64,000 nucleotides of DNA from Methanofollis sp. (GTDB lineage Archaea; Halobacteriota; Methanomicrobia; Methanomicrobiales; Methanofollaceae): contig NZ_JAQVNX010000002.1 of NCBI RefSeq assembly GCF_028702905.1, positions 18,903 through 82,902 on the forward strand. The letters run 5' to 3'. The notes beneath the pieces were generated by a model, which saw only the letters and a program-made list of their open reading frames with translations, made no database searches and was not told the DNA's origin. Within the stretch, counting starts at the first letter, position 1. Every line of letters begins with the position of its first letter. Shown in pieces: positions 56,301 through 64,000 of the stretch. The translations under genes and the position numbers were made by a program.

Positions 56301-57007
56301 TCGGCCGGGAGATATGCGTCGCCGTCGAGAGGCAGTTCGTCCAGCCGCATCGTCAGGTGCCGGCCGGAGACGCGGAAAGGAACGACCGTGCTCCCGTCGA
56401 GACAAAACGGGCGCGTACCAAAGTACTCGAGGTCGTGGACGTGGAGGTCGCCCGCGAGGTGGCGGTCCGCGAGTTCGGGCGGGAGCTGGAGGAGGTACTG
56501 CTCCTTGGAGATCTTGTCGGCCTTCTTCTTGTGCGAGGTCTCGGCGTTCTCCTGGAGGTTCGCGTTGTCGTGGGCCTCGAAACCGCGGCCGACGTCGATG
56601 AGGTGGGCGTCGAAGACAGGGGTGCCGACGCGGGTGCAGACGTTCCTGTACTGGACCATCCCCTTCTCCAGGAAGGTCATATTCACGATCTCGCGGATCA
56701 GGGGGCCGGAGAGGGAGCGGAGTCCCAGTTTCCTGATCCTCTCCTCGACCTCCTTTGCGATCTCCCCGGCCTGCTCGGGCGTCGCCCCGGCATAACCGTA
56801 GAAGTCCTCGACCAGTTTTGTCTCCTTCTCTATCTGGGCGATGATCTTCGACCGGTCCCACTCGAAGATATGGCCCTCGGACGACCTGACCCTGGGGAGT
56901 GGGGGGAGGAAAACACCGTCAAGGGTCGCCTGCCGGGACAGGGAAGATCCGGAACTGTCCTTTCCGGGCATGCCCGAGCCCTGCCTCTTCTGCGTCTCCA
57001 CCGTCAC
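53366..57007 (-). CDS. nrdD: Anaerobic (class III type) ribonucleoside-triphosphate reductase NrdD with intein
   Basis: 1213 residues, or about 738 after removal of a 475-residue intein. The host protein shows an N-terminal ATP-cone region (GHIFEWDRSKIIAQIEKETK), catalytic-barrel segments VCTRVGTPVFDAHLIDVGRG, HVHDLEYFGTRPF/CQDWDLRYFF, NFAGGQGYYNF, the cysteine-rich ISCYQCCAYQF and SVNCPRAAYRA. The C-terminus stops at QIGYFAFTRDLTVSLKRFRE, then KGKLGV. The CxxC zinc pairs and RVxGY glycyl-radical motif usual for NrdD are not visible. It overlaps the redoxin gene by 4 bases; no nrdG activase is in the window. Confidence 0.88.
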   Translation of the reverse strand: MTVETQKRQGSGMPGKDSSGSSLSRQATLDGVFLPPLPRVRSSEGHIFEWDRSKIIAQIEKETKLVEDFYGYAGATPEQAGEIAKEVEERIRKLGLRSLSGPLIREIVNMTFLEKGMVQYRNVCTRVGTPVFDAHLIDVGRGFEAHDNANLQENAETSHKKKADKISKEQYLLQLPPELADRHLAGDLHVHDLEYFGTRPFCLDGSTVVPFRVSGRHLTMRLDELPLDGDAYLPADLAVLTPQGYRAVQKVTRRPVKEGETLRIRTATGKTLRATREHRIPVLADGTMQITKAGEVQEGDLLYGPDETLSLRGESVDTVDLVRELSASVPPEYLETVSVRGARSLFDKLSEIEGSYTGISRALGIEHHGEWFTRGTMPLTVFRKLCDHYGIADYGDLTVGVAGSEHDLPAVLPVTPALCRLLGFFVSEGNYDVVPGSTYNLAITENHQSEAVVADVRAVLGGYATLSGGTPDVTEIHGVRVEHDRAMQVYFGGKLGYLLFRYVFAIPEGAAKKRLPWLVWHLDDALLTEFLSALFTGDGSAYYRPEKSDCIVNYTTVSASLRQELSLLLSSLGMHPQVVELYAEEDRTTLYRLQINGSANIRTFAKWARFLDDRQEHVDRFCAGVNPIARTPRGEEVVAIGEVAPSGEYVYDLFLDGDGSEESHTFYASDGLLVHNCQDWDLRYFFYYGLMPDGNGTKASVAGPAKRAEVAVLHAVKALGSAQTNFAGGQGYYNFLTFLSPYIEGMEYGEMKQLMQMFVYEMTQMMVARGGQLVFSSVQLSPGVPTLWRDKPCVYKGKVWDGTQAPLRTYGEFEREVRLLFKALIEVMLEGDYWGKPFSFPKPEISIEPDFMEEDEEFNRRHPDLPTYRDLYLLTFELASKFGTPYYDNQLPPYRGAGKGISCYQCCAYQFSSTIEKDVSFEDKLYFRDAKHFSMGSWQVVSVNCPRAAYRAEGDDERLFAELKALMDVAAEVFQIKRRWMETIRTNGRMPFAMQRPKDPNTGERGAVAVDLDSLVYTIGVVGVNEMVQHHTGQQIHESKKAFKLAVRAMTEMELHAREISEKTGMTLALARTPAETTGQRFAVADMLDDHFREAALAVMQGDVETAVADCGNTRDLPVYYTNGTHVAPGADVPLTKRMEIEHVFFPIVDGGNIFHIWLGEARPDPRGLYDMAMNLCQKTQIGYFAFTRDLTVSLKRFREYHGEPLTKGKLGV
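54980..56404 (-). mobile_element. Intein with LAGLIDADG-type homing endonuclease in NrdD
   Basis: Residues 202-676 of the ORF. Splice junctions: GTRPF before Cys202 (CLDGSTVVPF, block A) and VHN before the +1 Cys of CQDWDL. Block B is near TREHRIPV (residues 275-282). DOD endonuclease motifs are LLGFFVSEGNYD (421-432) and FLSALFTGDGSAYY (530-543), the second with intact Gly-Asp-Gly. The C-terminal YDLFLDGDGSEESHTFYASD and GLLVHN is block F/G. Removal rejoins a conserved HVHDLEYFGTRPFCQDWDLR stretch. Confidence 0.93.
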
Positions 57008-57276
57008 TCACCCGCGGCAATCCGGTCGACGACGTCCTCCCGCAGAAGGCCCTTCTCGAAGAGGTCGGAAGAGGTGTAAAAATCGTCTTCACCGCACCGC
57101 AGGACAGGCGCCTCGTTCACAAAGACGCCGTTCACCCGTAGTTCGGTGAGTGATTCGGCTGAGGACATGTCCTCCTCGACGAAGGGATAGCCCCGTGCCG
57201 TGAGATAGTCCTTCAGGAGTTCGCAGTGCGGACAGCATTCGAGAGTATATACGATGAATTGCGGATAATCAGCCAT
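57004..57276 (-). CDS. NrdH/glutaredoxin-like redoxin
   Basis: A 90-residue thioredoxin-fold protein with a CPHC redox motif (YTLECCPHCELLKDYL, Cys at about residues 15 and 18, preceded by another Cys). Its start precedes nrdD on the same strand with overlapping ends, so it is the natural electron donor for that reductase. In methanogens a redoxin of this type supplies class III reductases. The conserved cis-Pro is in NEAPVLRC. Confidence 0.85.
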   Translation of the reverse strand: MADYPQFIVYTLECCPHCELLKDYLTARGYPFVEEDMSSAESLTELRVNGVFVNEAPVLRCGEDDFYTSSDLFEKGLLREDVVDRIAAGE

Positions 57277-57449
57277 GAAAACACTCCCACGATCCTGGTT
57301 CAGGCGATCGGTTCAGCCCGTATAGTATCGGGATGATCCCATATGGATTGATCCCATAGGAATGGAAGACCTTCACTGTCAGAGAGAATCAAGTTTATGA
57401 TTTCGTCCGATGGTGCTTTGTAGCATGGTTGTGATATAGTGGAGATACT
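57277..57449. other. Divergent gap between nrdH and thpR
   Basis: No gene. A direct repeat of GATCCCATA occurs near 57335 and 57350. A/T-rich elements (AAGTTTATGATT near 57390, GATATAGTG near 57434) may serve thpR. Confidence 0.4.
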
Positions 57450-57998
57450 ATGGTGCGGGCTTTTGTCGCGATCGAACTCTCTGACGAGGTCAGGGAGAGC
57501 CTGCGCGCGGCGCAGGACCGGCTCCGCATGAGCACGGCCAGGCTGAGCCTGGTGAACCCGGCGCTGGCGCACATCACGCTCAAGTTCCTCGGCGAGGTGG
57601 AACAGGAGCGGATCGGGGCCGTGGAGGACGCCCTGCGCGGCGTGAAGGGGAGGGCGTACCCCCTGACTGTCGGCGGCGTCGGCGGGAACAACCCCGGGCG
57701 GCCGCGGGTTGTCTGGTGCGCGGTGGACGACGGCGGAGAGACCGCACGTCTGGCCGATAGGGTCGAAAAGGCTCTCGGCCCTCTCGGTTTCCCGCGGGAG
57801 AAGCGGGCCTTCACGCCCCATGTCACCCTGGCGCGGGTGAAAGAGTTCGACCCGTCCCTGCTCGAATTGGTCCAGGAACTTGCCGCGACCGGGATGGGCA
57901 CCTGCACGATCGACCGTATCGTCCTGAAAGAATCGACCCTGACCCCCACGGGCCCGGTCTACGAGACTCTTCTGGAGGTGCCTCTCGGTGAGGAATGA
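57450..57998 (+). CDS. thpR: RNA 2',3'-cyclic phosphodiesterase ThpR
   Basis: A 182-residue 2H-phosphoesterase. The two catalytic HxT motifs are HITLKFLGEV (about residues 41-50) and HVTLARVKEF (~124-133). The family opens or seals 2',3'-cyclic phosphate ends of RNA. It overlaps the CCA-adding enzyme by 11 bases, a pairing seen in other archaea and consistent with tRNA 3'-end or splicing metabolism. Confidence 0.93.
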   Translation: MVRAFVAIELSDEVRESLRAAQDRLRMSTARLSLVNPALAHITLKFLGEVEQERIGAVEDALRGVKGRAYPLTVGGVGGNNPGRPRVVWCAVDDGGETARLADRVEKALGPLGFPREKRAFTPHVTLARVKEFDPSLLELVQELAATGMGTCTIDRIVLKESTLTPTGPVYETLLEVPLGEE

Positions 57999-59355
57999 GG
58001 TCGAGGAGAGGGTGCTCGCCCGGATCAGACCAATGCCGGGCGAGGAGGAGGAGATCATCGGGGTCGCAGAGGAGATCATCGATGCGATCAACAGGTCAGG
58101 AAGGGCCGAGGCGATGCTCGTCGGTTCGGTGGCGAGGGGTACCTGGGTACGAGGCGACCGCGACCTCGACATCTTCATGCTCCATGACCCGGCACTGCCC
58201 CGCGAGTACCTGGAGAAGGAGGGGCTCACCCTCGCACGGGATGTCGCAAAAAAGTTCGGGGAGAGTTGGCGGGAGAAGTATGCCGAGCACCCGTACATCA
58301 ACGCGACGATCCGGGGTCTCGACGTCGACCTGGTCCCCTGCTACAAGGTGGCGAGCGGGGCCGAGATCAGGAGCGCGGTGGACAGGACGCCCTTCCACAC
58401 CCGGTATATCAGGGAGAGGATCAGGCCGTTTGCCGACGATGTCCTCCTGCTGAAACAGTTCACGAAGGCAGGCGGGGTCTATGGCTCGGACCAGATGACA
58501 GAGGGCTTTGCGGGCTACCTCTGCGAACTCCTGGTCCTGCACTTCGGCGGTTTCACGCCTCTCGTGACGGCGGCGGCGCGGTGGAAGCCGGGCCTGTCCA
58601 TCGATATCGAGCACCACGCGGTGCGCGAGTTCTCCGAGCCGATGATCGTCGTCGACCCGGTGGACCCGAAGAGGAATGTGGCGGCCTCGGTCTCGATCAC
58701 CCAGATGTTTTCCTTCGTGGAGCTCTGCCGGGGGTACCTGGAGATGCCGTCGGAGACCTTCTTTTTCCCGCCCCGCCGCGAGGCGCTCGACAGAGAGGAC
58801 TTTGCCGCGGAACTCGCACGGCGGGGGACGAAGTTGTATGCGGTCTCCTTCGCGACACCGCCCTTCATCCCCGACGTCGTCGTCCCGCAGCTCCGCCGGA
58901 GCCTTGAGGGGGTCCGCGCCCTCCTCGAACGCTCGGGCTTTGTGGTGAACCGGGCCGAGGAGGCGATGGGGGAGGAGAGGTGTATCCTCGTCTTCGAACT
59001 TTTCTGCGACGAGATGCCGGGGATCGTGCGGCACTTCGGCCCGCCTGTCTGGAGCCGGGAGAATGCGGCGAAGTTTGCCGCGAAGTGGCGCGGGGAGGAG
59101 ATGTTTGCCGGGCCATATATCGAGGACGGTCGGTATGTCGTCGAGATTGCCCGGAAGTACACGCAGGCCGCCGACCTCCTCCGGTCGCCGGAGGTGCTCG
59201 GCGTCGGCCTGGGCAAGCACGTCAAGAAGGCGATGGACAACGAGTGGCAGGTGCTCGAAGGGCCGGCGTGCTGGGACAAGGAGTTCGCCGCCTTCCTCAC
59301 CGCGTTCCTCCGGAAGGAGACGGCGCTGACAGGGATCCTGCGGGTGAGTCCCTGA
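57988..59355 (+). CDS. cca: CCA-adding enzyme (archaeal class I tRNA nucleotidyltransferase)
   Basis: A 455-residue enzyme that adds CCA to tRNA 3' ends. The nucleotidyltransferase motif GSVARGTWVRGDRDLDIFML (residues ~47-66) carries the catalytic aspartates, with the third acid in IRGLDVDLVPCYKV. The KQFTKAGGVYGSDQMTEGFA helix region and tail domains match the archaeal class I type. The start is a GTG at 57988 within thpR. tRNA-Lys in this window lacks an encoded CCA and would need it. Confidence 0.94.
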   Translation: MRNEVEERVLARIRPMPGEEEEIIGVAEEIIDAINRSGRAEAMLVGSVARGTWVRGDRDLDIFMLHDPALPREYLEKEGLTLARDVAKKFGESWREKYAEHPYINATIRGLDVDLVPCYKVASGAEIRSAVDRTPFHTRYIRERIRPFADDVLLLKQFTKAGGVYGSDQMTEGFAGYLCELLVLHFGGFTPLVTAAARWKPGLSIDIEHHAVREFSEPMIVVDPVDPKRNVAASVSITQMFSFVELCRGYLEMPSETFFFPPRREALDREDFAAELARRGTKLYAVSFATPPFIPDVVVPQLRRSLEGVRALLERSGFVVNRAEEAMGEERCILVFELFCDEMPGIVRHFGPPVWSRENAAKFAAKWRGEEMFAGPYIEDGRYVVEIARKYTQAADLLRSPEVLGVGLGKHVKKAMDNEWQVLEGPACWDKEFAAFLTAFLRKETALTGILRVSP

Positions 59356-59429
59356 GAGGGATCAGGAAGATAATTTTCCGTCTCCCTATCCTGTTTTTCT
59401 TCCCGGCGCCCTATCGCTCCGAGGGAAGT

Positions 59430-59690
59430 GTCGATCCCCTGCCTTCCCCCACTCTCCCCCGGGGGACTGACGCCTACGGACCCCCGATCCAGGATAGGGC
59501 CGGGGAAGGATGGACCCTCCACTCTGAAGGGCTGCCATCCACCCCCCCCTATCGCAATGGGGGGGACCGGGGGGCTCTGCCCTCCGGAGGAGGACGCCGA
59601 TCCACTGCCTTCCCTCAACAGTTCGCCGGGGGACTCCACCGAAAATCAAAGATTTTTTCGAACTTGCTATCGCTCGTTGCCCCCGGACTC
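59430..59690. repeat. Intergenic modular repeat, copy R2
   Basis: The fullest partner of R1, within the 410-base gap 59356-59765. It contains CGATCCCCTGCCTTCC, GGGGGACTGACGCC, CAGGATAGGGCCGGGGAAGG, TGCCATCCACCCCC, GGGGGACCGGGGGGCTCTGC, GGAGGAGGACGCCGATCCAC, AATCAAAGATTTTTTCGAAC and TTGCTATCGCTCGTTGCC. An AGGATAGGAT-CGGGAAG block follows at about 59698-59717. No supportable gene. Confidence 0.75.
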
Positions 59691-59765
59691 CCGATCCAGG
59701 ATAGGATCCGGGAAGACTGAACAGGATATCCGAGGCGAGACATCACAGTCCCTCCCTGACAGAGT

Positions 59766-61181
59766 TCACGCAGCATGCCTGTCATCATCTCTGACGATCG
59801 CAGAGAGTACCAGCGAGAGTACCGAGAGGATAAGCCCGATAGAAATCGTGGAGTGGAAACCGGAAAGGAAGGTTGCGGAGTCGAGGTCGGTGAATGCCAC
59901 CAGGCCGTCGGAGGCCGTTATGAAGGTGAAGATCGTTGCATACAGGGCTGTTCCGAGGACGCCGCCGAGGTAGACGGTGGTGATCATGAGCGAGGATCCG
60001 GTCCCCTCCTCGCCTTCCGGGGCGCATTCGATAATTCTGCTCGATGCAGGCCCACCGGCAATCCCGAAGGCGGCTCCCATCATTACAAGGGCGAAAAGCA
60101 GAGGGACAACTCCTGCTTCAGGGACATATGTGGCGAAGATGCAGTTGAAAACGATGATCACCAGGCACGCGGCGACAACAAACCACCTGCGGCCGTACCT
60201 GTCAGACAATCTGCCGAACGTGATGCCGAGGAGGGCTGTGATCGCCGGGGGAATTAAGAGGTACATGCCGCTCGTTGCCATGGAAAACTCCATTTCCGCG
60301 GCGAGGTAGAAGGGCAGGAGGTACAGCACCCCCATATACACGACGTTGATGAGCAGAAATGCGGTCAGGACGGAGGTGAACTGCCATGTGCCGAAGACGC
60401 GGATGTTGATGAGGGGCGCCGGCGTCTTCAGTTCCCTGATGATGAAGAGCGATGCAAACAGGACGCAGAGTGTTGCGCAGACGAGGATCAGGGGGTCTGC
60501 TATGCCGAGGGCCGCGACGTCCTCGAGCACGAAGATGCCGGAGACCGTTGCGCCAAAGAGCGTGGCAGCTCCGGCAAAGTCGAACGGCGTTTTATCCTCT
60601 ATCGGGTGGTCTGTGGGGATGACCCTGGAGGCGAAGAGGATGCCGATGATCCCTATCGGGATGTTGATCAGGAAGATCCAGTGCCACGAGAGGTAGTGGG
60701 TGAGAATTCCTCCGATGGCAGGGCCTGCGGCAAAGCCGATCGAACTCGCGGCAGTGAGGACGCCAAGAGCGATGCCAAGCATCCGCGGCGGAAGATATCT
60801 GACACAGAGGAGCGGCGCAACGGCAGCGATCATGGCGGCACCGATCCCCTGGACGATCCGTGAGGCAAGGAGGATGGGGAGGGCGGGGGAGAGACCGCAG
60901 GCGGCGGATGCGAGGGTGAATATGATGAATCCGCTGATGAAGATCATTTTCATGAGGCCGCGGTCTGCGATCTTTCCGAAGACGAGGAGGAAACCTGCCA
61001 TCATGAGGAGATAGGTGATGATGACCCAGGCAATTGTCCCGATGTCTGTGTCGAAGTCTGCGGCGATTGTCGGGAGAGCGACGTTCACGATCGAGCCGTC
61101 GAGTCCGTCCATAATTGTGCCGAGAGCGACCGCCCCGAGGAGGAGTTTCTGGCGAAGGGGATCGGTGATTACGGATGTCAT
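59766..61181 (-). CDS. MFS drug-efflux type transporter (DHA2-like, 14 TM)
   Basis: A 471-residue major facilitator. MDGLDGSIVNVALPTIAADF in helix 1, FGKIADRGLMKMIF (motif A), IVQGIGAAMIAAVAPLL and GPAIGGILTHYLSWHWIFLI (motif C region) mark the DHA2 family. It is related in architecture to the MFS gene at 12492 but not closely similar. The ATG at 61181 is chosen because the TATA box lies at 61210-61218, about 30 bases upstream; a frame open back to 61364 crosses the promoter. Substrate unknown. Confidence 0.88.
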   Translation of the reverse strand: MTSVITDPLRQKLLLGAVALGTIMDGLDGSIVNVALPTIAADFDTDIGTIAWVIITYLLMMAGFLLVFGKIADRGLMKMIFISGFIIFTLASAACGLSPALPILLASRIVQGIGAAMIAAVAPLLCVRYLPPRMLGIALGVLTAASSIGFAAGPAIGGILTHYLSWHWIFLINIPIGIIGILFASRVIPTDHPIEDKTPFDFAGAATLFGATVSGIFVLEDVAALGIADPLILVCATLCVLFASLFIIRELKTPAPLINIRVFGTWQFTSVLTAFLLINVVYMGVLYLLPFYLAAEMEFSMATSGMYLLIPPAITALLGITFGRLSDRYGRRWFVVAACLVIIVFNCIFATYVPEAGVVPLLFALVMMGAAFGIAGGPASSRIIECAPEGEEGTGSSLMITTVYLGGVLGTALYATIFTFITASDGLVAFTDLDSATFLSGFHSTISIGLILSVLSLVLSAIVRDDDRHAA

Positions 61182-61209
61182 TCCAGTATAGCGTGACGTG
61201 GCGAATTTC

Positions 61210-61240
61210 ATATATACTTGGGTAAAATCGACATTTACCC
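61210..61240 (-). promoter_or_regulatory. MFS promoter with inverted-repeat operator
   Basis: On the minus strand a TATA element (GTATATATG, 61210-61218) is immediately preceded by a perfect inverted repeat GGGTAAA-N7-TTTACCC (61220-61240) overlapping the position of the B recognition element. A regulator bound here would directly compete with TBP/TFB, suggesting substrate-induced expression of the pump. Confidence 0.6.
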
Positions 61241-61561
61241 GCACAGGGCAGGATTTATCTCCCCGCGTACACTCTGCCGCGACAGGGAGCGCGGGGTCCA
61301 GGTGCGGAGACGAGGCCCCGGGTGAGGACTCCGTGCGACCGGGCAACGCCTCAGGCAGACCCATGACATGTCTTCAGGGGAAAGAGCACAGGTCAGGTGC
61401 CTTCCCCTATCCCGAGACCACGCCGTCGAGGAAGGTGCCGAGGATCTCTCGGGAGAGATGGTCCATCTCCTCCTCCCACCCCCGTGCATAGGCGAGGACG
61501 ACCCCGGCAGGGGGAGGCGGCACGATCCGCCCTACCTCCATTCCTCCGGCGTTAAAAGAGG
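61241..61561. other. Gap between the MFS promoter and glnK
   Basis: About 320 GC-rich bases upstream of the MFS operator and downstream of glnK. Open frames on both strands lack recognisable families. The region includes a TTTTAA tract just after the glnK hairpin. Confidence 0.45.
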
Positions 61562-63261
<1,700 letters not shown>

Positions 63262-63292
63262 GGTTTTTCACTGCTCCCATACTCGAGGAGAT

Positions 63293-63325
63293 GGAACAAT
63301 GTTTCCTTCAGACGGTTATAAAATT
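63293..63325 (-). promoter_or_regulatory. amt-glnK promoter with NrpR-type operator
   Basis: GGAACAATGTTTCC (63293-63306) fits the known methanogen NrpR operator GGAA-N6-TTCC. A TATA element (AATTTTATAA on the minus strand, about 63316-63325) lies directly upstream, so the operator covers the expected transcription start, as in NrpR-repressed nitrogen genes. Repression would be lifted by 2-oxoglutarate under nitrogen limitation. Confidence 0.75.
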
Positions 63326-63612
63326 AACTCACAGAAAGGGAGAATAACGTCCCAGAACCGCGATAGGCGGGCATGACAGGAGGGAAAATCACGAAAAGAA
63401 AAGAGATGCAAGGAAATGCAGCACCCATAAGGGCTTTATTCTCGCATAAGGCCGACATAGAAGATAATTTTTGATATCAGGCCACCTTAATCGGACATAA
63501 TCGCGATGCGCCCGATAGGATGGGTTCGATGCGATGGGGCCGCCTCGCCCATGCCGGTTCTCCATGGGCGAACCCGCGATCATCACCCTCACGCGGTGGA
63601 GGGTCTGAAGAC
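63326..63612. other. Gap between amt promoter and the small membrane protein
   Basis: About 290 bases with A/T-rich patches near 63455-63475 (AAGATAATTTTTGATATCAG). No supportable gene. Confidence 0.45.
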
Positions 63613-63879
63613 CTACCGGGGGATCTTCTCCAGGGCGCTCTCGATCCTCTCGACCCTCTGTTCGGTCTCTTCCAGGGCCGTCGCGATCCGGTCGAGGTAC
63701 TTTTTCAGCCACCCGAGGACGACCAGCACCAGCGCCACGACCGCAAGAGATGGGAAGAGCAGGGGGACGTTCATAATGTTCAGAGTAAGAAGGCCACCGA
63801 CGAGCAGGGCCATAAAATACGCCCCGCAGAAGAGCATCGCCGTCCCGACGACCATTTGTGCAAGCTGACGATATTCCAT
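63613..63879 (-). CDS. Small two-TM protein with coiled-coil tail, unknown function
   Basis: An 88-residue protein with two transmembrane helices (about residues 10-32 and 40-60), followed by a charged heptad helix (LKKYLDRIATALEETEQRVE, RIESALEKI). Family not recognised; the plan resembles the small protein at 23732-23938 but the sequences do not match. A TATA-like AGATATAATG lies upstream on the minus strand near 63953-63962. Confidence 0.6.
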   Translation of the reverse strand: MEYRQLAQMVVGTAMLFCGAYFMALLVGGLLTLNIMNVPLLFPSLAVVALVLVVLGWLKKYLDRIATALEETEQRVERIESALEKIPR

Positions 63880-64000
63880 GGACTCACCTGATGCCTCCGC
63901 GGCCGGGGGGCATTGTCGAAGGTTCTCTCACCTGAATGGGGACGGGCGCACCATTATATCTTTCTTTTCTGTAGTGCCAGTTCCGGGGGACTGTCACACA

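Noticed and set aside
61198..61491. Plus-strand ORF antisense to the upstream part of the MFS frame
   Set aside because: It begins in the MFS promoter/operator region, has no family resemblance and no ribosome-binding site.

Overview
The window is a GC-rich archaeal chromosome segment from a euryarchaeon, most likely a methanogen of the order Methanomicrobiales. The evidence is an archaeal information-processing core (aIF2-alpha, Nop10, archaeal CCA-adding enzyme, RNA polymerase with B split into B'' and B' and A split into A' and A''), TATA-box promoters, a GGAA-N6-TTCC (NrpR-type) operator at the ammonium transporter, geranylgeranyl reductase with its ferredoxin for archaeal lipids, CbiMNQO cobalt uptake, and large PAS/CheB-CheR sensors. 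No methanogenesis genes fall in the window, so the order-level placement is an inference.

Layout. 1-8.2 kb: the 3' part of aIF2-alpha, nop10 and a PAC2-type proteasome-assembly protein; an EndoQ-type PHP nuclease; cbiMNQO; ferredoxin plus geranylgeranyl reductase. 8.2-11 kb: TrkA-type K+ regulator, RNase HII and a site-2 protease. 11.1-21.3 kb: an accessory region anchored on an SPFH/stomatin-NfeD pair. Three partial copies of the SPFH 3' end lie downstream of the intact gene in the same orientation, separated by a KTSC protein, an MFS transporter and a CheB-CheR-PAS / histidine-kinase pair. This layout looks like repeated insertion at the 3' end of the SPFH gene. 21.6-28.3 kb: TPR protein, DUF89 phosphatase, tRNA-Pro, then a divergent cluster with a MinD-like ATPase, membrane-anchored partners, a duplicated-domain protein, a roadblock protein and a response regulator, followed by a PsiE-like protein. 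28.4-36.8 kb: tRNA-Lys and rpoH-rpoB''-rpoB'-rpoA'-rpoA''-rpl30e-nusA.

36.8-46.4 kb: mixed metabolic and membrane genes (VOC protein, chagasin-type lipoprotein, aminotransferase, TerC/DUF475, SDR, a MacB-like ABC exporter with a secreted CARDB-type partner, PAP2 phosphatase). 46.5-52.3 kb: a tight four-gene operon with a 1057-residue tubulin/FtsZ-like GTPase, a membrane P-loop GTPase and two membrane-anchored extracytoplasmic proteins. It resembles the FtsZl1-type membrane-remodelling systems predicted from comparative genomics and is the strongest candidate for an uncharacterised system here. 52.3-57.3 kb: DUF1786, an intein-containing NrdD-type ribonucleotide reductase whose C-terminus lacks a recognisable glycyl-radical motif, and an NrdH-like redoxin. 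57.4-64 kb: ThpR, CCA-adding enzyme, a second MFS transporter with a strong candidate operator, and glnK-amt under a probable NrpR site.

At least six intergenic stretches carry pieces of one GC-rich modular repeat family, in both orientations. No rRNA, CRISPR array, insertion sequence or replication origin was found.
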